Positions 29,600 through 40,717 are shown, counted from the stretch's first letter. The stretch: 41,794 nucleotides of DNA from Branchiostoma floridae (GCF_000003815.2 NC_049993.1:19464836-19506629); one strand, 5' to 3'. The notes: a model not told the origin generated them from the sequence alone. Translations and numbers: made by a program.

Positions 29600-30232
29600 G
29601 TCCGGATGGTTAAAAAGTCAGTTCTGACGTCCGAGATAATCGCATAGGTCAGGCTGACATGGGAAACAGTTTTTTTTTAAGTCTACAAACACAGCGTTAA
29701 CTATAAACCGATCCATCAGACGATACGCGCAGCCTGGCTTATGTAAAAAAACGCTTTAGCTTGATAAAAAGTGGTTAAAAAGTCAGTTCTGACGTCTTAG
29801 ATAATCGTATAGGTCAGGCTGACATGGGAAACAGTTTTTTTTAAGTCTACAAACACAGCGTTAACTATAATTTAAACCGATCCATCAGACGATACACGCA
29901 GCCTGGTACCGGTTGACAAAATCTGTCCGGATTATTAAAAAGTCATTTCTGACGTCCGAGATAATCGTATAGGTCAGGATGACATGAATACAGTTTTTTT
30001 GCAAAGTCTACAAACACAGCGTTAACTATAAACCGATCCATCAGACGATACGCGCAGCCTGGCTTATGTAAAAAACGCTTTAGCTTGATAAAAAGTGGTT
30101 AAAAAGTCAGTTCTGACGTCTTAGATAATCACTTTGATAGGTCAGGCTGACATGGAAAATAGTTTTTTTAAGTCTACAAACACAGCGTTAACTATAAACC
30201 GATCCATCAGACGATACGCGCAGCCTGGTTGC
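29600..30232 (+). repeat. Minisatellite with dimeric (A-B-A'-B') organisation
   Basis: Four ~165-bp units marked by AGGTCAGGCTGACATG-type cores at 29647, 29811, 29971 and 30140 share TCTACAAACACAGCGTTAAC and CGATCCATCAGACGATACGC. Units 1 and 3 begin with (A)ATCTGTCCGGAT. Units 2 and 4 begin with CTTATGTAAAAAACGCTTTA, so the array is two copies of a dimer. Confidence 0.8.
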
Positions 30233-30615
30233 CCTGATACTAAAAGCCTAACTGACGCGCACACCGCCCCGATGTATAGGTCAGATGCATTTGGCTTATG
30301 TAAAAACGATTTAGCTCGACAGCACGGGACGCCAACTCACGTTCCATCTAATCCCGACATAGGTCACCGCCGCTTTACCATTTCCCGCTTCCTGAGGTCG
30401 TGACGACCAGGGGAGATTTGTTTCCGTACCAACTAACCTGCGACAAGCCGAGCTAAGCCGCACGAGCGGAGCCTGCTTTGTCGGTAAACAGACAGACTGA
30501 AGCTGAGCAAAGTGCACGGCTATATTTATCTTCGCCAGGAAGGTTGTTGTGTTCCTACAGTTGTTAGGTAATGCAAGTTGCCATATGTTGTATCTTATAG
30601 TTGTTATACAATCGT

Positions 30616-30752
30616 TTTCGGTAGCATTTGTGTGTGTATGGTGTATGTGTGTGTGTGTTTGCATGTGTGAGTGTGTGTGTGTGCGTGTCCGTGTTTGGCC
30701 GTGTGCGTGTGTGCGTTTCTTTCTTTCTTTTTTCTTTCTTTTTCTCTTTCTT

Positions 30753-30817
<65 letters not shown>

Positions 30818-30845
30818 CTCTCTCTTTTTTTCTCTCTCCCTTTTT
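30616..30845 (+). repeat. (GT)n followed by (CTTT)/(CT)n microsatellite
   Basis: About 90 bp of GT-rich repeat (30630-30712), then 130 bp of pure pyrimidine CTTT/CT (30716-30845). It makes spurious Leu/Ser and Arg/Glu ORFs. The pyrimidine strand is able to form H-DNA. Confidence 0.95.
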
Positions 30846-31185
30846 TTCCGACAAAGAACAACTCATTACATGAGTCAGCTTCGCTACTTTGCCGATACTA
30901 TCACAGTGAAATAAAATACTGGCTAGAAATTTCACACAGGATAGTATATTTACCTGCCTAGTGTATAAACGCTGAGCCGGTGTGATATTGCGGCACGTCT
31001 GAGCACGTACAGAGGCGCGCCGTGACATTTGCGCGTGTTTGATGTGTTCGGTTCGAGCCCATCTCCGGTTACATGTATATAACCAAGTTATACCTCGCAC
31101 GGGCGGCGGGAATGTCACGGTCAGGGGCACCGCGACCGGACCGACGTGGGGGCGGCGAGCTGTGTGGATATGTTTTTAGCTACGT

Positions 31186-31302
31186 CTCTGTATGCGTGTG
31201 TGCGTGTGAGTGTGTCTGTGTTTGTTTGTTTGTATGTGTGTGTGTGTGTGTGTGAGTGAGTGTGTATGTGTGTGTGTATTTGTGTTTGGTGTGTGCGTGT
31301 GA

Positions 31303-31337
<35 letters not shown>
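31186..31337 (+). repeat. (GT)n microsatellite
   Basis: Interrupted TG repeat. It is followed by a short poly-C (31420-31430). Confidence 0.95.
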
Positions 31338-31340
<3 letters not shown>

Positions 31341-31814
31341 AGATAGCTCAAGAACGCATGGATGGTTTCATACTTGGCGTGTTGGTGGGCCTGACGAAAA
31401 CTGGAAATGGTTCGATTTGCCCCCCCCCCCCTGACGGCTTTCCTAGGTATTACAGTAAACCGTCCGGGTTTGGTATCTCCTATTCTGGTCATGCTATGGT
31501 CACGGTTTTCTGGTGTTAGATATCTCCCACACCTGTTTTCCTAATCTCAGAATAGATGTCTGGAAACCGAATCGCAGGTATGCATTTCTGTACCTCTTTG
31601 TTTTCCTTGTGACAATGGATTACATACGTCACCAAGGTCAATGACCTTATGAAGTTATGCAACAGCTGGTGACCTTGAGAGGTCAATGACCGCCCTGTAT
31701 TTTACCTTGATACGCAGCAGACACGTGTACGCGGTGAAACTATCCGGTCAACAGTTCTCTTTTTTTTCTAATTTACAGTCCTCGGACGGTATTGTATCGT
31801 ATTGCTTGTAGCTT

Positions 31815-32160
31815 TAGAAAATTTCACTTGTTGAGATTTCTCTCTACACAAAAAAAAAATCTGAAAAAACAAACAAATTTCATTCTCTAAAATCAACAAC
31901 AAGATTTTTCTCGGCTATGTGAAAATATTTCTGAACTATCTCTAATTTCAGTCTACAAAATACACAGATTGTCAAGAGATAGAAATTGTTCTGAAATAGC
32001 TGTGATTTCAATCTCTAAAATCCACGAGTTGAAAAAAGATATTGCTGAAATATCTCTGATTTCATTGTCCACATAATGAGATTTTTCTATGCAATATTGA
32101 AAAAAAAGGTGTCTCTGAAATAGCTCTGATTTTAATCTCAGAAATTTAATAATACAAAAA
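31815..32160 (+). repeat. Degenerate AT-rich tandem repeat (~80 bp units)
   Basis: CTGAAATAGCTCTGATTTCA(A)TCTC-type phrases recur about four times (near 31930, 32000, 32050, 32115). The following 32165-32985 is AT-rich with no recognisable feature. Confidence 0.55.
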
Positions 32161-32985
32161 TAATCAAACGGGCGACGTCTATAAAATAAGTAAGACCTTG
32201 TTAACTGAGATAGAATAGAATAGAAGCCCTCCCTACAATAGCCCCAGCTCGCGTGCCCCGCTAAAAAAACAACACCGTAACAAGTCTAAAAATAACGCTG
32301 ATCCGAGGTGGTTCCGCATCTTACGAAACAACTAGCAGAAATATGTATAATAAGAGTGAATTACAAAAGATCATACAGCAGCTCTCATTATTATCTATTT
32401 TGTACCATATAAGTGTAAAATTGACGTGTGATGACTTTAAATGATGCCTTTGTTGTATATTTTGCCCGACCCTTACATCTTCCCTCATGACCTCAATAAA
32501 AAGCGGCCTGCCGGCCGATTTGAGCTTTCACGTAGAAAAAGTAAGAGTAAAAAATGGTGGAATTAGCTGTTCAAGAAAGATTTACAATTCTTACACTCCT
32601 GTAACTACTCACCTTATCTTGGCAAAATCAGTCTATTTCTCAAATAACCAAATATCTCAGCAGGTGAATTAAGCTTGAATTAATCTAATTTTTTATTAGA
32701 AAATTAGGCAACCTACGAATATAAACGAAAGCTTAGCCAAATACGGTACTTAACTGTTATTTAAATACGACACCGAATTTTGCTCCATATCTTATTTTAA
32801 CCATTTAAACCTTTGCTCAAAGTGCACTAATCTGCACAACCGGGCACTAAACAAGTCTGGGCCGTGGATGAATGGGGAACTGATTTGATGAAATATTCAT
32901 CCTGCGCGTGAGAAACCCGGCTAATAGTCTGGTCGTTATTAAGCAGTACAAGCAACGCTTTATGAGCGCCGCTCCCTGGTGACCT

Positions 32986-33177
32986 AGCCTCTACCAGGCT
33001 CCGCGGATCGGTAGTCTGATAGTAATCTCCAAGCAGATCTTGCGGTAGTTTTAGACAGTGACATAAGCTGGGGAAGGAGTCTAGAATAACAAGGAATAAA
33101 ACTCCTCTGCCGGCTTAACTCCTTACCCAGCGTATATGTTACTGTCTTAAACCACTGCAAGATCTGCTTGGAGATTA
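32986..33177. mobile_element. Palindromic TAATCTCC MITE with 21-bp perfect TIRs
   Basis: The inner element spans 33023-33177. TAATCTCCAAGCAGATCTTG(C) pairs perfectly with the complement ending at 33177, and pairing continues imperfectly (GTTTTAGACAGTGACATA against TATGTTACTGTCTTAAAC). Just outside, AGCCTCTACCAGGCTCC (32986-33002) is the left outer arm seen at 28086. Confidence 0.75.
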
Positions 33178-33266
33178 TTCTAATTGTAGAAATTGGACAA
33201 ATAGAGTCAACAGTACGCTAGTGGAGTCGGCCGACCAGAGGACTTATTTCCTCAATGCCAGGCCGG

Positions 33267-33364
33267 CTAGTCTGTGTAACACAAACTCCGCTGTTCAGGA
33301 CTGTAACTGGCCCCTCCCCGCGGGTGTTTGGCGGGCTGCTATAAGCGAGATTTAATCAGGCTAG
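33267..33364. mobile_element. Short shell element, second copy
   Basis: A 98-bp version of the 29184 element, from CTAGTCTGTGTAACACAAAC to GGCGGGCTGCTATAAGC, then GAGATTTAATCAGGCTAG. Confidence 0.65.
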
Positions 33365-33372
33365 AGGCCGGC

Positions 33373-33475
33373 CAACACTCCTAGGCCGATTAACTCTTAC
33401 TAGGCTTTTATTCCTGAGTTGGCCAAAGTCCCGTATTACTAGTACTATTCAGCCAGGCGGGAGTCTGGTAGAGAC
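33373..33475 (-). repeat. Foldback-family repeat (complement of 22085-22190)
   Basis: Contains GATTAACTCTTACTAGGCTT through GGGAGTCTGGTAGAGACTAC, complementary to the earlier copy. 33476-33975 has no feature I can support. Confidence 0.65.
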
Positions 33476-33984
33476 TACTGGTGACTAGCGATATATATAG
33501 CCTCTGTCAGGCTTCTTGGGTGAGTTGAACATGGTAGAAACCGAACGAAATATAAGGAATAATTTGCTAGAGGTCTTAGCCGGTAGTTTAGCCAGTAATT
33601 TCACTATTTGTACAGATGGTTCAGTCCACTCACGTATTTCTCATAAATTCTATCCAACGTGTTTGACTCAAGCGAGATTTCTTGGTTTTAAATACTATTT
33701 TCGGGATTCAAGCCCAACTGAACGCGCAGGCGTGGGTGTATATGCCCTACTTCAGTCACCGCGATTTCACCACAGCGTTTTGTAACGATTGTTTTTATGT
33801 CTCTTACTTCCTGCCGCCATTTCTTGGATTTTTCGGGAATTATGCCTACTTCCAGGCTCCGGCTGGTGTTAGACATCTTTGTAGGCATCTCGTTGCCGGC
33901 CTTTCTATTTTCTCCGCTTTTATGGTTATCTTAAAAGATGTACAAAACAAACTACGCCGCTTGAAGAGTATCACAAGGACCACA

Positions 33985-34152
33985 CTGACACGCACGCACA
34001 CACACATACTCACACGCACACACATATGTACACACACAGTCACACACACACACAAACACACACACAGTCACACAAAAACACGCACGCACACACACACACA
34101 CACACACACACATATGTACACACACAGTCACACACAAACACACACGCTCTCA
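33985..34152 (+). repeat. (CA)n microsatellite, interrupted
   Basis: ACACAC tracts with CATATGTACACACACAGTCA repeated twice (near 34022 and 34111), so part of the array is itself duplicated. Confidence 0.95.
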
Positions 34153-34594
34153 TAGAAGGCTGTGAAGGAGGCTAGCGAAGGCCGTATTACGCAGGTACGC
34201 CACTCTTGACGCCCCCGTGCCGGGTAGACTGATTAAAAAGAGCACTGACCGCGCGTTTCGGTCACTGAACTGTACATGTATATGTATATCCAATATGCGA
34301 AATCCGGCTGTGTGTACCAGAATACACGGGAGTAGTTAGTAAATAGGGCACGAACGATGTAACCGATATCGCACATCACGTCATATTCATCTCATGTATT
34401 TGCTGCTCCTTCTCGTCGCTTGTGAAACAAGTGTGTTACCTTCACCAAGAAGGTTATGTTAAGGTGCATTTTTATTTGTGTGTCTATCAGTGGATAGAAT
34501 AACTAGAGAAGCTGTGGAAGGATCCTGGCCTGGTAAATGATTTGGTAAATTGGTAGGCGACTAGGGGTTGGGAAAGCGAAGGTTAAGGTCGATA

Positions 34595-34642
<48 letters not shown>

Positions 34643-34930
34643 GCGTGCGTGTGTGCGTTGTGTGGCCCACTCAGAAGTCTGATCGCGAGGCTACAGGTGG
34701 GTGCAGTGTCCGTGTGTTGTGTGGAGTGCCCGTGTGTTGTGTGGAGTGTCCGTGTGTGTGAATAGCCCACCGTGAAGCCTGATCGCGAGCCTACCCGCGG
34801 GTGCCGTGTGTTGTGTGCAGTGTCCGTGTGTTGTGCGGTGTGTCCGTGTGTTGTGTTACCCACCCAGAAGCCTGATCGCGAGCCTACCGGCGGGTGCAGT
34901 GTCCGTGTGTTGCCGGTCAGTGACCTCGGC
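34595..34930 (+). repeat. (GT)n plus ~100-bp GC-rich minisatellite
   Basis: A TG run (34595-34665) followed by three units with AGAAGCCTGATCGCGAGCCT, then ACCGGCGGGTGCAGTGTCCG and copies of TGTGTTGTGTGGAGTGTCCG. The resulting ORFs on both strands are repeat artefacts. Confidence 0.8.
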
Positions 34931-37499
34931 ACGTCCCGCAGAATGGCGCGCTATAATTATCCGTCAGGACCTGCCGCCGCGCTGCCGTCATGCTGCGCTG
35001 GTGCAGCCGGGAGGGACCCTCAAGGAAAACAACTCGGATTTCTCCACGTTTCCAACCCGGGTAATATCAATCATAATCTGATTCTCCGCGCTCTTTGGGG
35101 TGATTTTTGGGCCCATTTGTTTCCGCTCAATTTGAAGATTTTCGTGATCTGAGCTGCGTAAAATGCGGGTACAAAATAAACAATCTTTGAGCCATTTTGG
35201 TCTAATTTTGGTTCATTCTTTGCCTTCAATCTGGTAGATCTTTGATTCTATTATGTTCCACATGGAGCGGCGTTTTACAGTACTACAAGTCACGACACAC
35301 GCACGGACCGGAAACGCCGGCGGTCGGGTTTTGGTCTCTCTTCAAAACCTCAAAAACACGAGAGCACAAAAAAACGGGAACAATTAAACAAAACGCTGAC
35401 GTCTGTCCGCCTAAATATAGACCCGTAATTAGAACCGTTACGTAAAACCCGGGCCACATCTCCGTAGGGAGCCCAGGCCGACCGGTCTGACCTATTTTCG
35501 TCCGCTGTAAATAATGTTGCTTCACTATAAACAGTAACACTTTCCACATTTTGGGTCACCCCACCCCCCTCATATATTACCAAAAATAAATCTGTACCGC
35601 TCTACATTTTGCAAATATCTTTAAAAAAACAGAACTTTACCAAAACTGGAAGACATTTTGCGCCGCTGTCACAGTCGACTTCACGGAAGCAGTTACAAGG
35701 ATCGAGGCAGGGAGATTTGGGGAATTCACTGCCCGAGGGGGAGGTTACCATGGTAACGGATCGTTTGTGGTGCGCAAAACACAGGAGGCGAGAAAGGAGT
35801 GAAACGCCATGATTTTCCCACAAGGGTAGCCACTATGGCGTATGTAGGAAACCTGAAGCCATGAACGAGAAACTGATTGAACACGGGGTATTGATTTAGA
35901 TATTTAGGAACAGTATAAATGTTGTAGAAATGTAAGCAAACCATTAAGTATAGCCTTCATAGCAGGGGGCACATGTCAATACTGGAACAACAAGACAGTG
36001 GCTACTCAGAAACCTATATATATATATAGCTAGACCCTGGCAGACTCGAAAATAGGCAGAAGTACCAGCGTGAAAACACGACAATACAGGACATACAGGC
36101 ATAGGCTGGCATACCACCTTACCAACACCAGGACAAATTTTGTATGAGATCCCAGATATATAAACAGCATCATATACGTACGCCACACGGAAACTGGTCG
36201 CTGGTAATTTCTTGACAGACAGACATCCAAGCGAAGGCAAACATGTATCAGAAAAAAAAGTGACCTACCAGAAACTGCCCATTTTCTTTACCAGTAGAGG
36301 CCGAAAATTACAACCACATCATAATATATAGACCAGAGTTCCAACCGCACACGAAAATCCACCGAGCTGACTCTATTAAAACACAGGCTGTACAGAGCTG
36401 TACCTGACAGCGTTGTTTTAACCTCTGGTAGATTCGGTGTTATGTCACCTAACATATAACTGAGCTATATCTCGCTCTCTTGGGCTCCACTGTAGTTAGA
36501 TAATACAGTGCACTGAATAAACAGTAATTGTCTGGGGTATCTCTTGGTAGAGCCGCCAATTTGAAAGTCAAGCAGGTTTGTTAGTAATGTTACAGCATCA
36601 CCAAATCGGGTTAAAAATAGATCCTAAGTCGGTACTATCATACGATACACAGGAACAGTGTTGTTCTACCGCTCGAATTTGCCTGCCGCGTTCGGAAGAA
36701 TGTTAGCTCAAAATTAAGAACGACTGCGGGCGTATGTGATTTTCGTGTTTGTTATTTGTTTTATGAATGTACAGGATTGCATAATATCGCGTAAGAAATC
36801 TCAGATGTTGGAGCTTATGTCATGAAGCCTGGCCGCCCCCATAGCCACCCCCAAAAACCGCGCGAATTATTCATAGCGTTCATTATCATGTTGCAATGTC
36901 AGGGTCGACTGAGGACAACAAACCCCCATCCCCGGTCCAACCCAACGGGCGGGCTCCGATAACAACATTCCCGTCTAAAAACCGCGGGACAAAAACGACA
37001 GAAAACCGACCAAACGTCCTACCTTTGAGGTGAGAATCCTCGCCGCCTGGTAAGAAATTCCACGGCTTGTTGCGAGGCCAGTTCTCCGAGAGAAAAACAG
37101 AGCAATGCCCGGCACCAACCTTCCACTACCGGCTACTGAGCGAGTGGGGAAAGTAGGTCGCTTCGCCCGGTGGAGCGTACCAAGCTTCAAATACGGGGGG
37201 TTTACAAGCTTTTTATTAGTTCCTGGTACTGCATCAATATACCATAAACGTTATAACACTTCCACTATCTATTATATCTTTATTATGGAATATAAAACGT
37301 AGTTCACTTAACAAACTTTATTACTTAAAGGGGCAAGCTTTTTATTCGAGGCGACCCCTTTGACTCTAGTGAAGCCGTCCTACAAAAAGATCGACCCGAC
37401 ATTTTCGTGTCGTAACTGGCGTACTCTGATTGGTCGAGATCAACATAATTACATAATAAGTCATTCCGCACCACTTCCCAACCCCCGGCTCACAAATCG
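34931..37499. other. No gene supported; scattered motifs
   Basis: Only short ORFs without recognisable domains. Contains a TTACGTAA core near 35440, an X-box at 35744 and a short (TA)n near 36017-36028. Confidence 0.5.
35744..35757. promoter_or_regulatory. Perfect RFX X-box palindrome
   Basis: GTTACCATGGTAAC fits the X-box GTNRCC-N2-RGYAAC exactly and is a full palindrome. RFX factors at such sites typically drive ciliary genes. No adjacent gene is identified. Confidence 0.45.
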
Positions 37500-38165
37500 C
37501 TCATGAAAATGGAAAATTGCACAGAGACGGGAGTCCTACAGTACCCGTACACGTTCTAAACATGTCCCAGGTAATTTTGAGAAAGCTTTCGTGCAGTACG
37601 TGCGAGTTTGGCAGGTGAAAATGGCGGGTTCCGGCCACGGCTGGCTGTCAGGGTGACCCTCACGGTGACCTTGCCGCGTATTTATCGTCTGCAGCCCTGG
37701 TTACGTGTCAGAGGCAGACGACACATCACAGTTACGTAATGCCAGGAATTCGCGCGGGGTAACCCGAGGTTGTTCGCCCAAGACACCCTCCGCGTGGACT
37801 CAGGAAACCTCATTTCCTTGTAGGTCCCACTCGTAAATCGATCGCACCAAGCTGGAATACCTAAAAGGGCTGATCGGGCAGCGCGCGCGCTCATAGGCCG
37901 ACGGCGGCGGGGGTCACTCCAGGTCAGACACTCCATAGGCAGGGCGATAATCTTTCCACCGGCCCGCTCCTCTATTCTCGCGATTACGCAATGGCGTTGC
38001 CATGGCGACCGTATTGTGAGGCTGGACGCCGTCCCAGATGTAGGACACGCTCGTTCAAGTTGAAGGTGAAGGAATTCGTGTTGACTGGACGGCGGGAAAA
38101 GTGGTGCTTTGGCGGGAAAGGAAGCGTAGAACAGCGTTCTATCGCCCCACTTGTGGTGTGAACAC
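37500..38165. promoter_or_regulatory. CpG-rich promoter-like segment
   Basis: Clearly richer in GC and CpG than its AT-rich surroundings. It contains an X-box-like GTTGCCATGGCGAC (37996-38009), an adjoining ATTACGCAAT (C/EBP- or PAR-like) at 37983-37992, TTACGTAA near 37733 and TGACC repeats near 37654. A 161-aa - strand ORF across it looks like chance in CpG-rich DNA. It could be a promoter of a gene outside the window. Confidence 0.35.
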
Positions 38166-38179
38166 AAAACGTGCTCGAC

Positions 38180-38353
38180 ATGACTAATGAGACTGTTGCT
38201 ATTGGTTACGTAATTTCTTTGATGCTCTGTTTGGTAATATTGTTAGCGCTTTGCTTTTTCTGTGTAACGTTATATGCACACCGTTACACTGTGACTGTCA
38301 ACCGTATCTTTGATATCTGCCGCAGCGTTTTTATTTTTCTGTATCAACATTGA
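38180..38353 (+). CDS. Possible 57-aa single-span membrane peptide (doubtful)
   Basis: The first ATG follows the CpG-rich segment. The peptide begins MTNETVAIGY and continues with a hydrophobic stretch of ~22 residues (VISLMLCLVILLALCFFCVT and on), then a basic HRYTVTVNR. It has no known family. The downstream DNA is a degenerate tandem repeat whose units include part of this frame, which argues against a true gene. Listed only because topology and context are compatible with a small ORF. Confidence 0.12.
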   Translation: MTNETVAIGYVISLMLCLVILLALCFFCVTLYAHRYTVTVNRIFDICRSVFIFLYQH

Positions 38354-38810
38354 ATGTAATGTATGTAACATCATAACGTTATATATATAAATACAGTTTC
38401 ACAGAGCATCGTATCTTTTATATCTGCTTAATTTGGTGCCTGTTTTGATTTTGTTTTTATGTATCAACATTGTGCATTACGCGTGCATCTTTATAATTAC
38501 AAAATGTCACATACTTTGCAACATACTTTGAGTACTTTAACTTCTTGAGTGCCTATTACCTTTTCTTACTTTTCTGTATCAAGATTGAATCTTATGTATG
38601 TAACATTAATATATTTAGTTTCGCTGTGCAAAGTATCGCTCTACTTTGTTAACCACTTGTTCCGTTCGCTTGTTTGTTTATGCCTTTATTGATTTGAGTC
38701 ATGTATGTAACTATGTAACATAATGTATATAGCTTCGCAGCGAAAAAAGTCGCAGTGCTTTGCTGACCTTTGCTCTGAGATCCAGTGTTTGTTTATGCCC
38801 TTATTTGGTC
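38325..38810 (+). repeat. Degenerate ~115-bp tandem repeat
   Basis: TTTCTGTATCAACATTGAAT, then GTATGTAACAT, then AGTTTCGC..GCAAAGTATCG recurs near 38335, 38455, 38573 and, more weakly, 38690. Confidence 0.6.
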
Positions 38811-38917
38811 ATGAGGGAACCCCGTGAATCGACCTGAACTGAAGGCCGCGAGGCAAACTCAGTAAAAGGTCAAACAAGACACAAACCTCGGTATAATCAG
38901 GTATAGGTCCGAGAGAA

Positions 38918-38935
38918 GGGGGGGGGGGGGGGGGT
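38918..38935 (+). repeat. Poly-G run
   Basis: About 17-18 consecutive G, able to form a quadruplex and prone to sequencing error. A shorter run is at 25427-25438. Confidence 0.9.
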
Positions 38936-38969
38936 CGCAGATAGAGGATAGAGAGAAGGATAGAAAGAT

Positions 38970-39622
38970 ACTGTAAATGCAGAAACTTTCGCGGTGATTT
39001 AATGTTCGCGGTAGGGCTGGGTATCGGTACAGCGTACCGGTACAAAACCGGTTTTTCTTATTGGACCGGTCCAGAAAAACCGGACCTGAAAAAATTAGGT
39101 GAACCGGATGTTGGACCGATTAGAAAATTAACATATTATTTTATCAGGCATTCACGTTTTGTCGCTTGCAGTTGGAAGAAAATGACAAGAGTGAAGTAGA
39201 GTAGAGTTTATAGTAATTTCTACCAAGTTTTATAGTCAATCGTACAGGTGCAGTTGGCGTTGTAGGATTTTAAAACGCCAGTGTAAGTCTAATACTCCAC
39301 CAAACAGATTTCTTTGTAGTGAAATGGACCATTGGTATGAGTCATACTGAATCAGGTACAGGTTCAGGTCCGGACCTGGACCTGATACTTTGGACCTGAA
39401 CCGGACCTGGACCTGAATTTTCTGTACCGGTACCCAGCCCTAGTTCGCGGTTTTTCGCGGCGGCCGCTTCACCGCGAATTTAAAACCGCCGCGAACATTT
39501 TTCCATATATAATAGTGAACAGACTAGAGTGTATGATGCTACCGCGAACTTAAAACCACCGCGAAAAGTCAATTTTCCCGCTACCGCGAAATTAAATCCC
39601 CGCGAACTTAAATGCGTTTGCG
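38970..39622. mobile_element. Palindromic TIR element (ACTGTAAATGCA ends), copy interrupted by a hAT-like insertion
   Basis: The left end ACTGTAAATGCAGAAACTTT and the interior TTCGCGGCGGCCGCTTCACC match 23995-24202. The right end is degraded (AAATGCGTTTGCGA instead of AATGCATTTACAG). The element is split by the insertion at 39012-39442. Confidence 0.8.
39012..39442. mobile_element. hAT-like MITE nested in the TIR element
   Basis: 431 bp with ends TAGGGCTGGGTATCGGTACA and the complement of GTACCGGTACCCAGCCCTA (20 of 21 positions paired). Flanked by an 8-bp duplication GTTCGCGG (39004-39011, 39443-39450) that is single in the empty site at 23995-24202. The 8-bp duplication and (T/C)AGGGCTGGG ends are typical of hAT. 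The interior is rich in CCGGACCTGGACCTGA repeats; no transposase. Confidence 0.88.
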
Positions 39623-39625
39623 ACT

Positions 39626-39862
39626 CCATAGATTGATACATAGACAGATGATAAATAAGTGATATATGATAGATATAAGTGATATATAGAAAGATAGGCA
39701 GATAGATATAGATATATAGATAATAGATAATCATAATTTTTGTAGATATATAGAGATATAGATGGGTAGATATATAGATAGATATATAGATATAGATATA
39801 TGATAGACCGTAGCTGAGATACATTGGTAAAATAGATAGATAGGTAGATAGATACAGTACAC
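39626..39862 (+). repeat. (GATA)n-like microsatellite
   Basis: AGATAGATATA-type repeats of variable phase. 39863-40340 shows no feature. Confidence 0.9.
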
Positions 39863-40350
39863 AGATACCATAAAAGATTCGCTTAATTCATGCTAAGCGT
39901 TGAACGCACCTACTTTCGCATTAATTTTTGTAGATAAACAAGAGAGCGGTCCGACTACGAATTACGTTTAAAACGTCTCCGGATTAAAGGATGATGCAGG
40001 ATTTTAAACAAAAGGTACTACACTTCACCCACCCCCACCCCCAACAGCTTTTCCTCCAGTACTATTTGCAGCGCACTTTCAGTGCTTAAGGTAGAGTGGG
40101 ACACTCCTCCCCCTCTCCATTGAGCACCCTCCAAACGTAACAAATAGAGCACTCCAGTACAAGTGCCCGGACAGCGAACGGCCCTGGCCTTTTTCAGGCC
40201 GGCAATTGTTGCGGGAGAGAAAACAAATACATAACCGGACTCCAGGAAGAATAACGTAACGATATACATCGTAATCACTCATACATAATGGAGATCCAAA
40301 TAAAACAATCCGGCTTCTATAAGCTGTGCCCTGCCGATAAAGAGCAAGCC

Positions 40351-40402
40351 TGTGTGTTGTGTGTGTGTGTGTGTGCGTGCGTGTGTGTGTGTGTGCGTGC
40401 GT
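40351..40402 (+). repeat. (GT)n microsatellite running into a gap
   Basis: A TG/CG repeat interrupted by 315 N at 40403-40717, probably an assembly break caused by the repeat. Confidence 0.9.
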
Positions 40403-40717
40403 NNNNNNNNNNNNNNNNNNNNNNNNNNNNNNNNNNNNNNNNNNNNNNNNNNNNNNNNNNNNNNNNNNNNNNNNNNNNNNNNNNNNNNNNNNNNNNNNNN
40501 NNNNNNNNNNNNNNNNNNNNNNNNNNNNNNNNNNNNNNNNNNNNNNNNNNNNNNNNNNNNNNNNNNNNNNNNNNNNNNNNNNNNNNNNNNNNNNNNNNNN
40601 NNNNNNNNNNNNNNNNNNNNNNNNNNNNNNNNNNNNNNNNNNNNNNNNNNNNNNNNNNNNNNNNNNNNNNNNNNNNNNNNNNNNNNNNNNNNNNNNNNNN
40701 NNNNNNNNNNNNNNNNN
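40403..40717. other. Assembly gap (315 N)
   Basis: A run of N following the GT repeat. Confidence 0.95.

Noticed and set aside
29600-30232. CRISPR-like regular repeats.
   Set aside because: The units are tandem minisatellite repeats without unique spacers, and the genome is eukaryotic.
31040-31060. tRNA T-loop-like GGTTCGAGCCC.
   Set aside because: No matching acceptor stem, D-arm or anticodon arm upstream. No tRNA found anywhere in the window.
37682-38167. 161-aa - strand ORF.
   Set aside because: Composition and lack of any domain suggest a chance frame in CpG-rich DNA.
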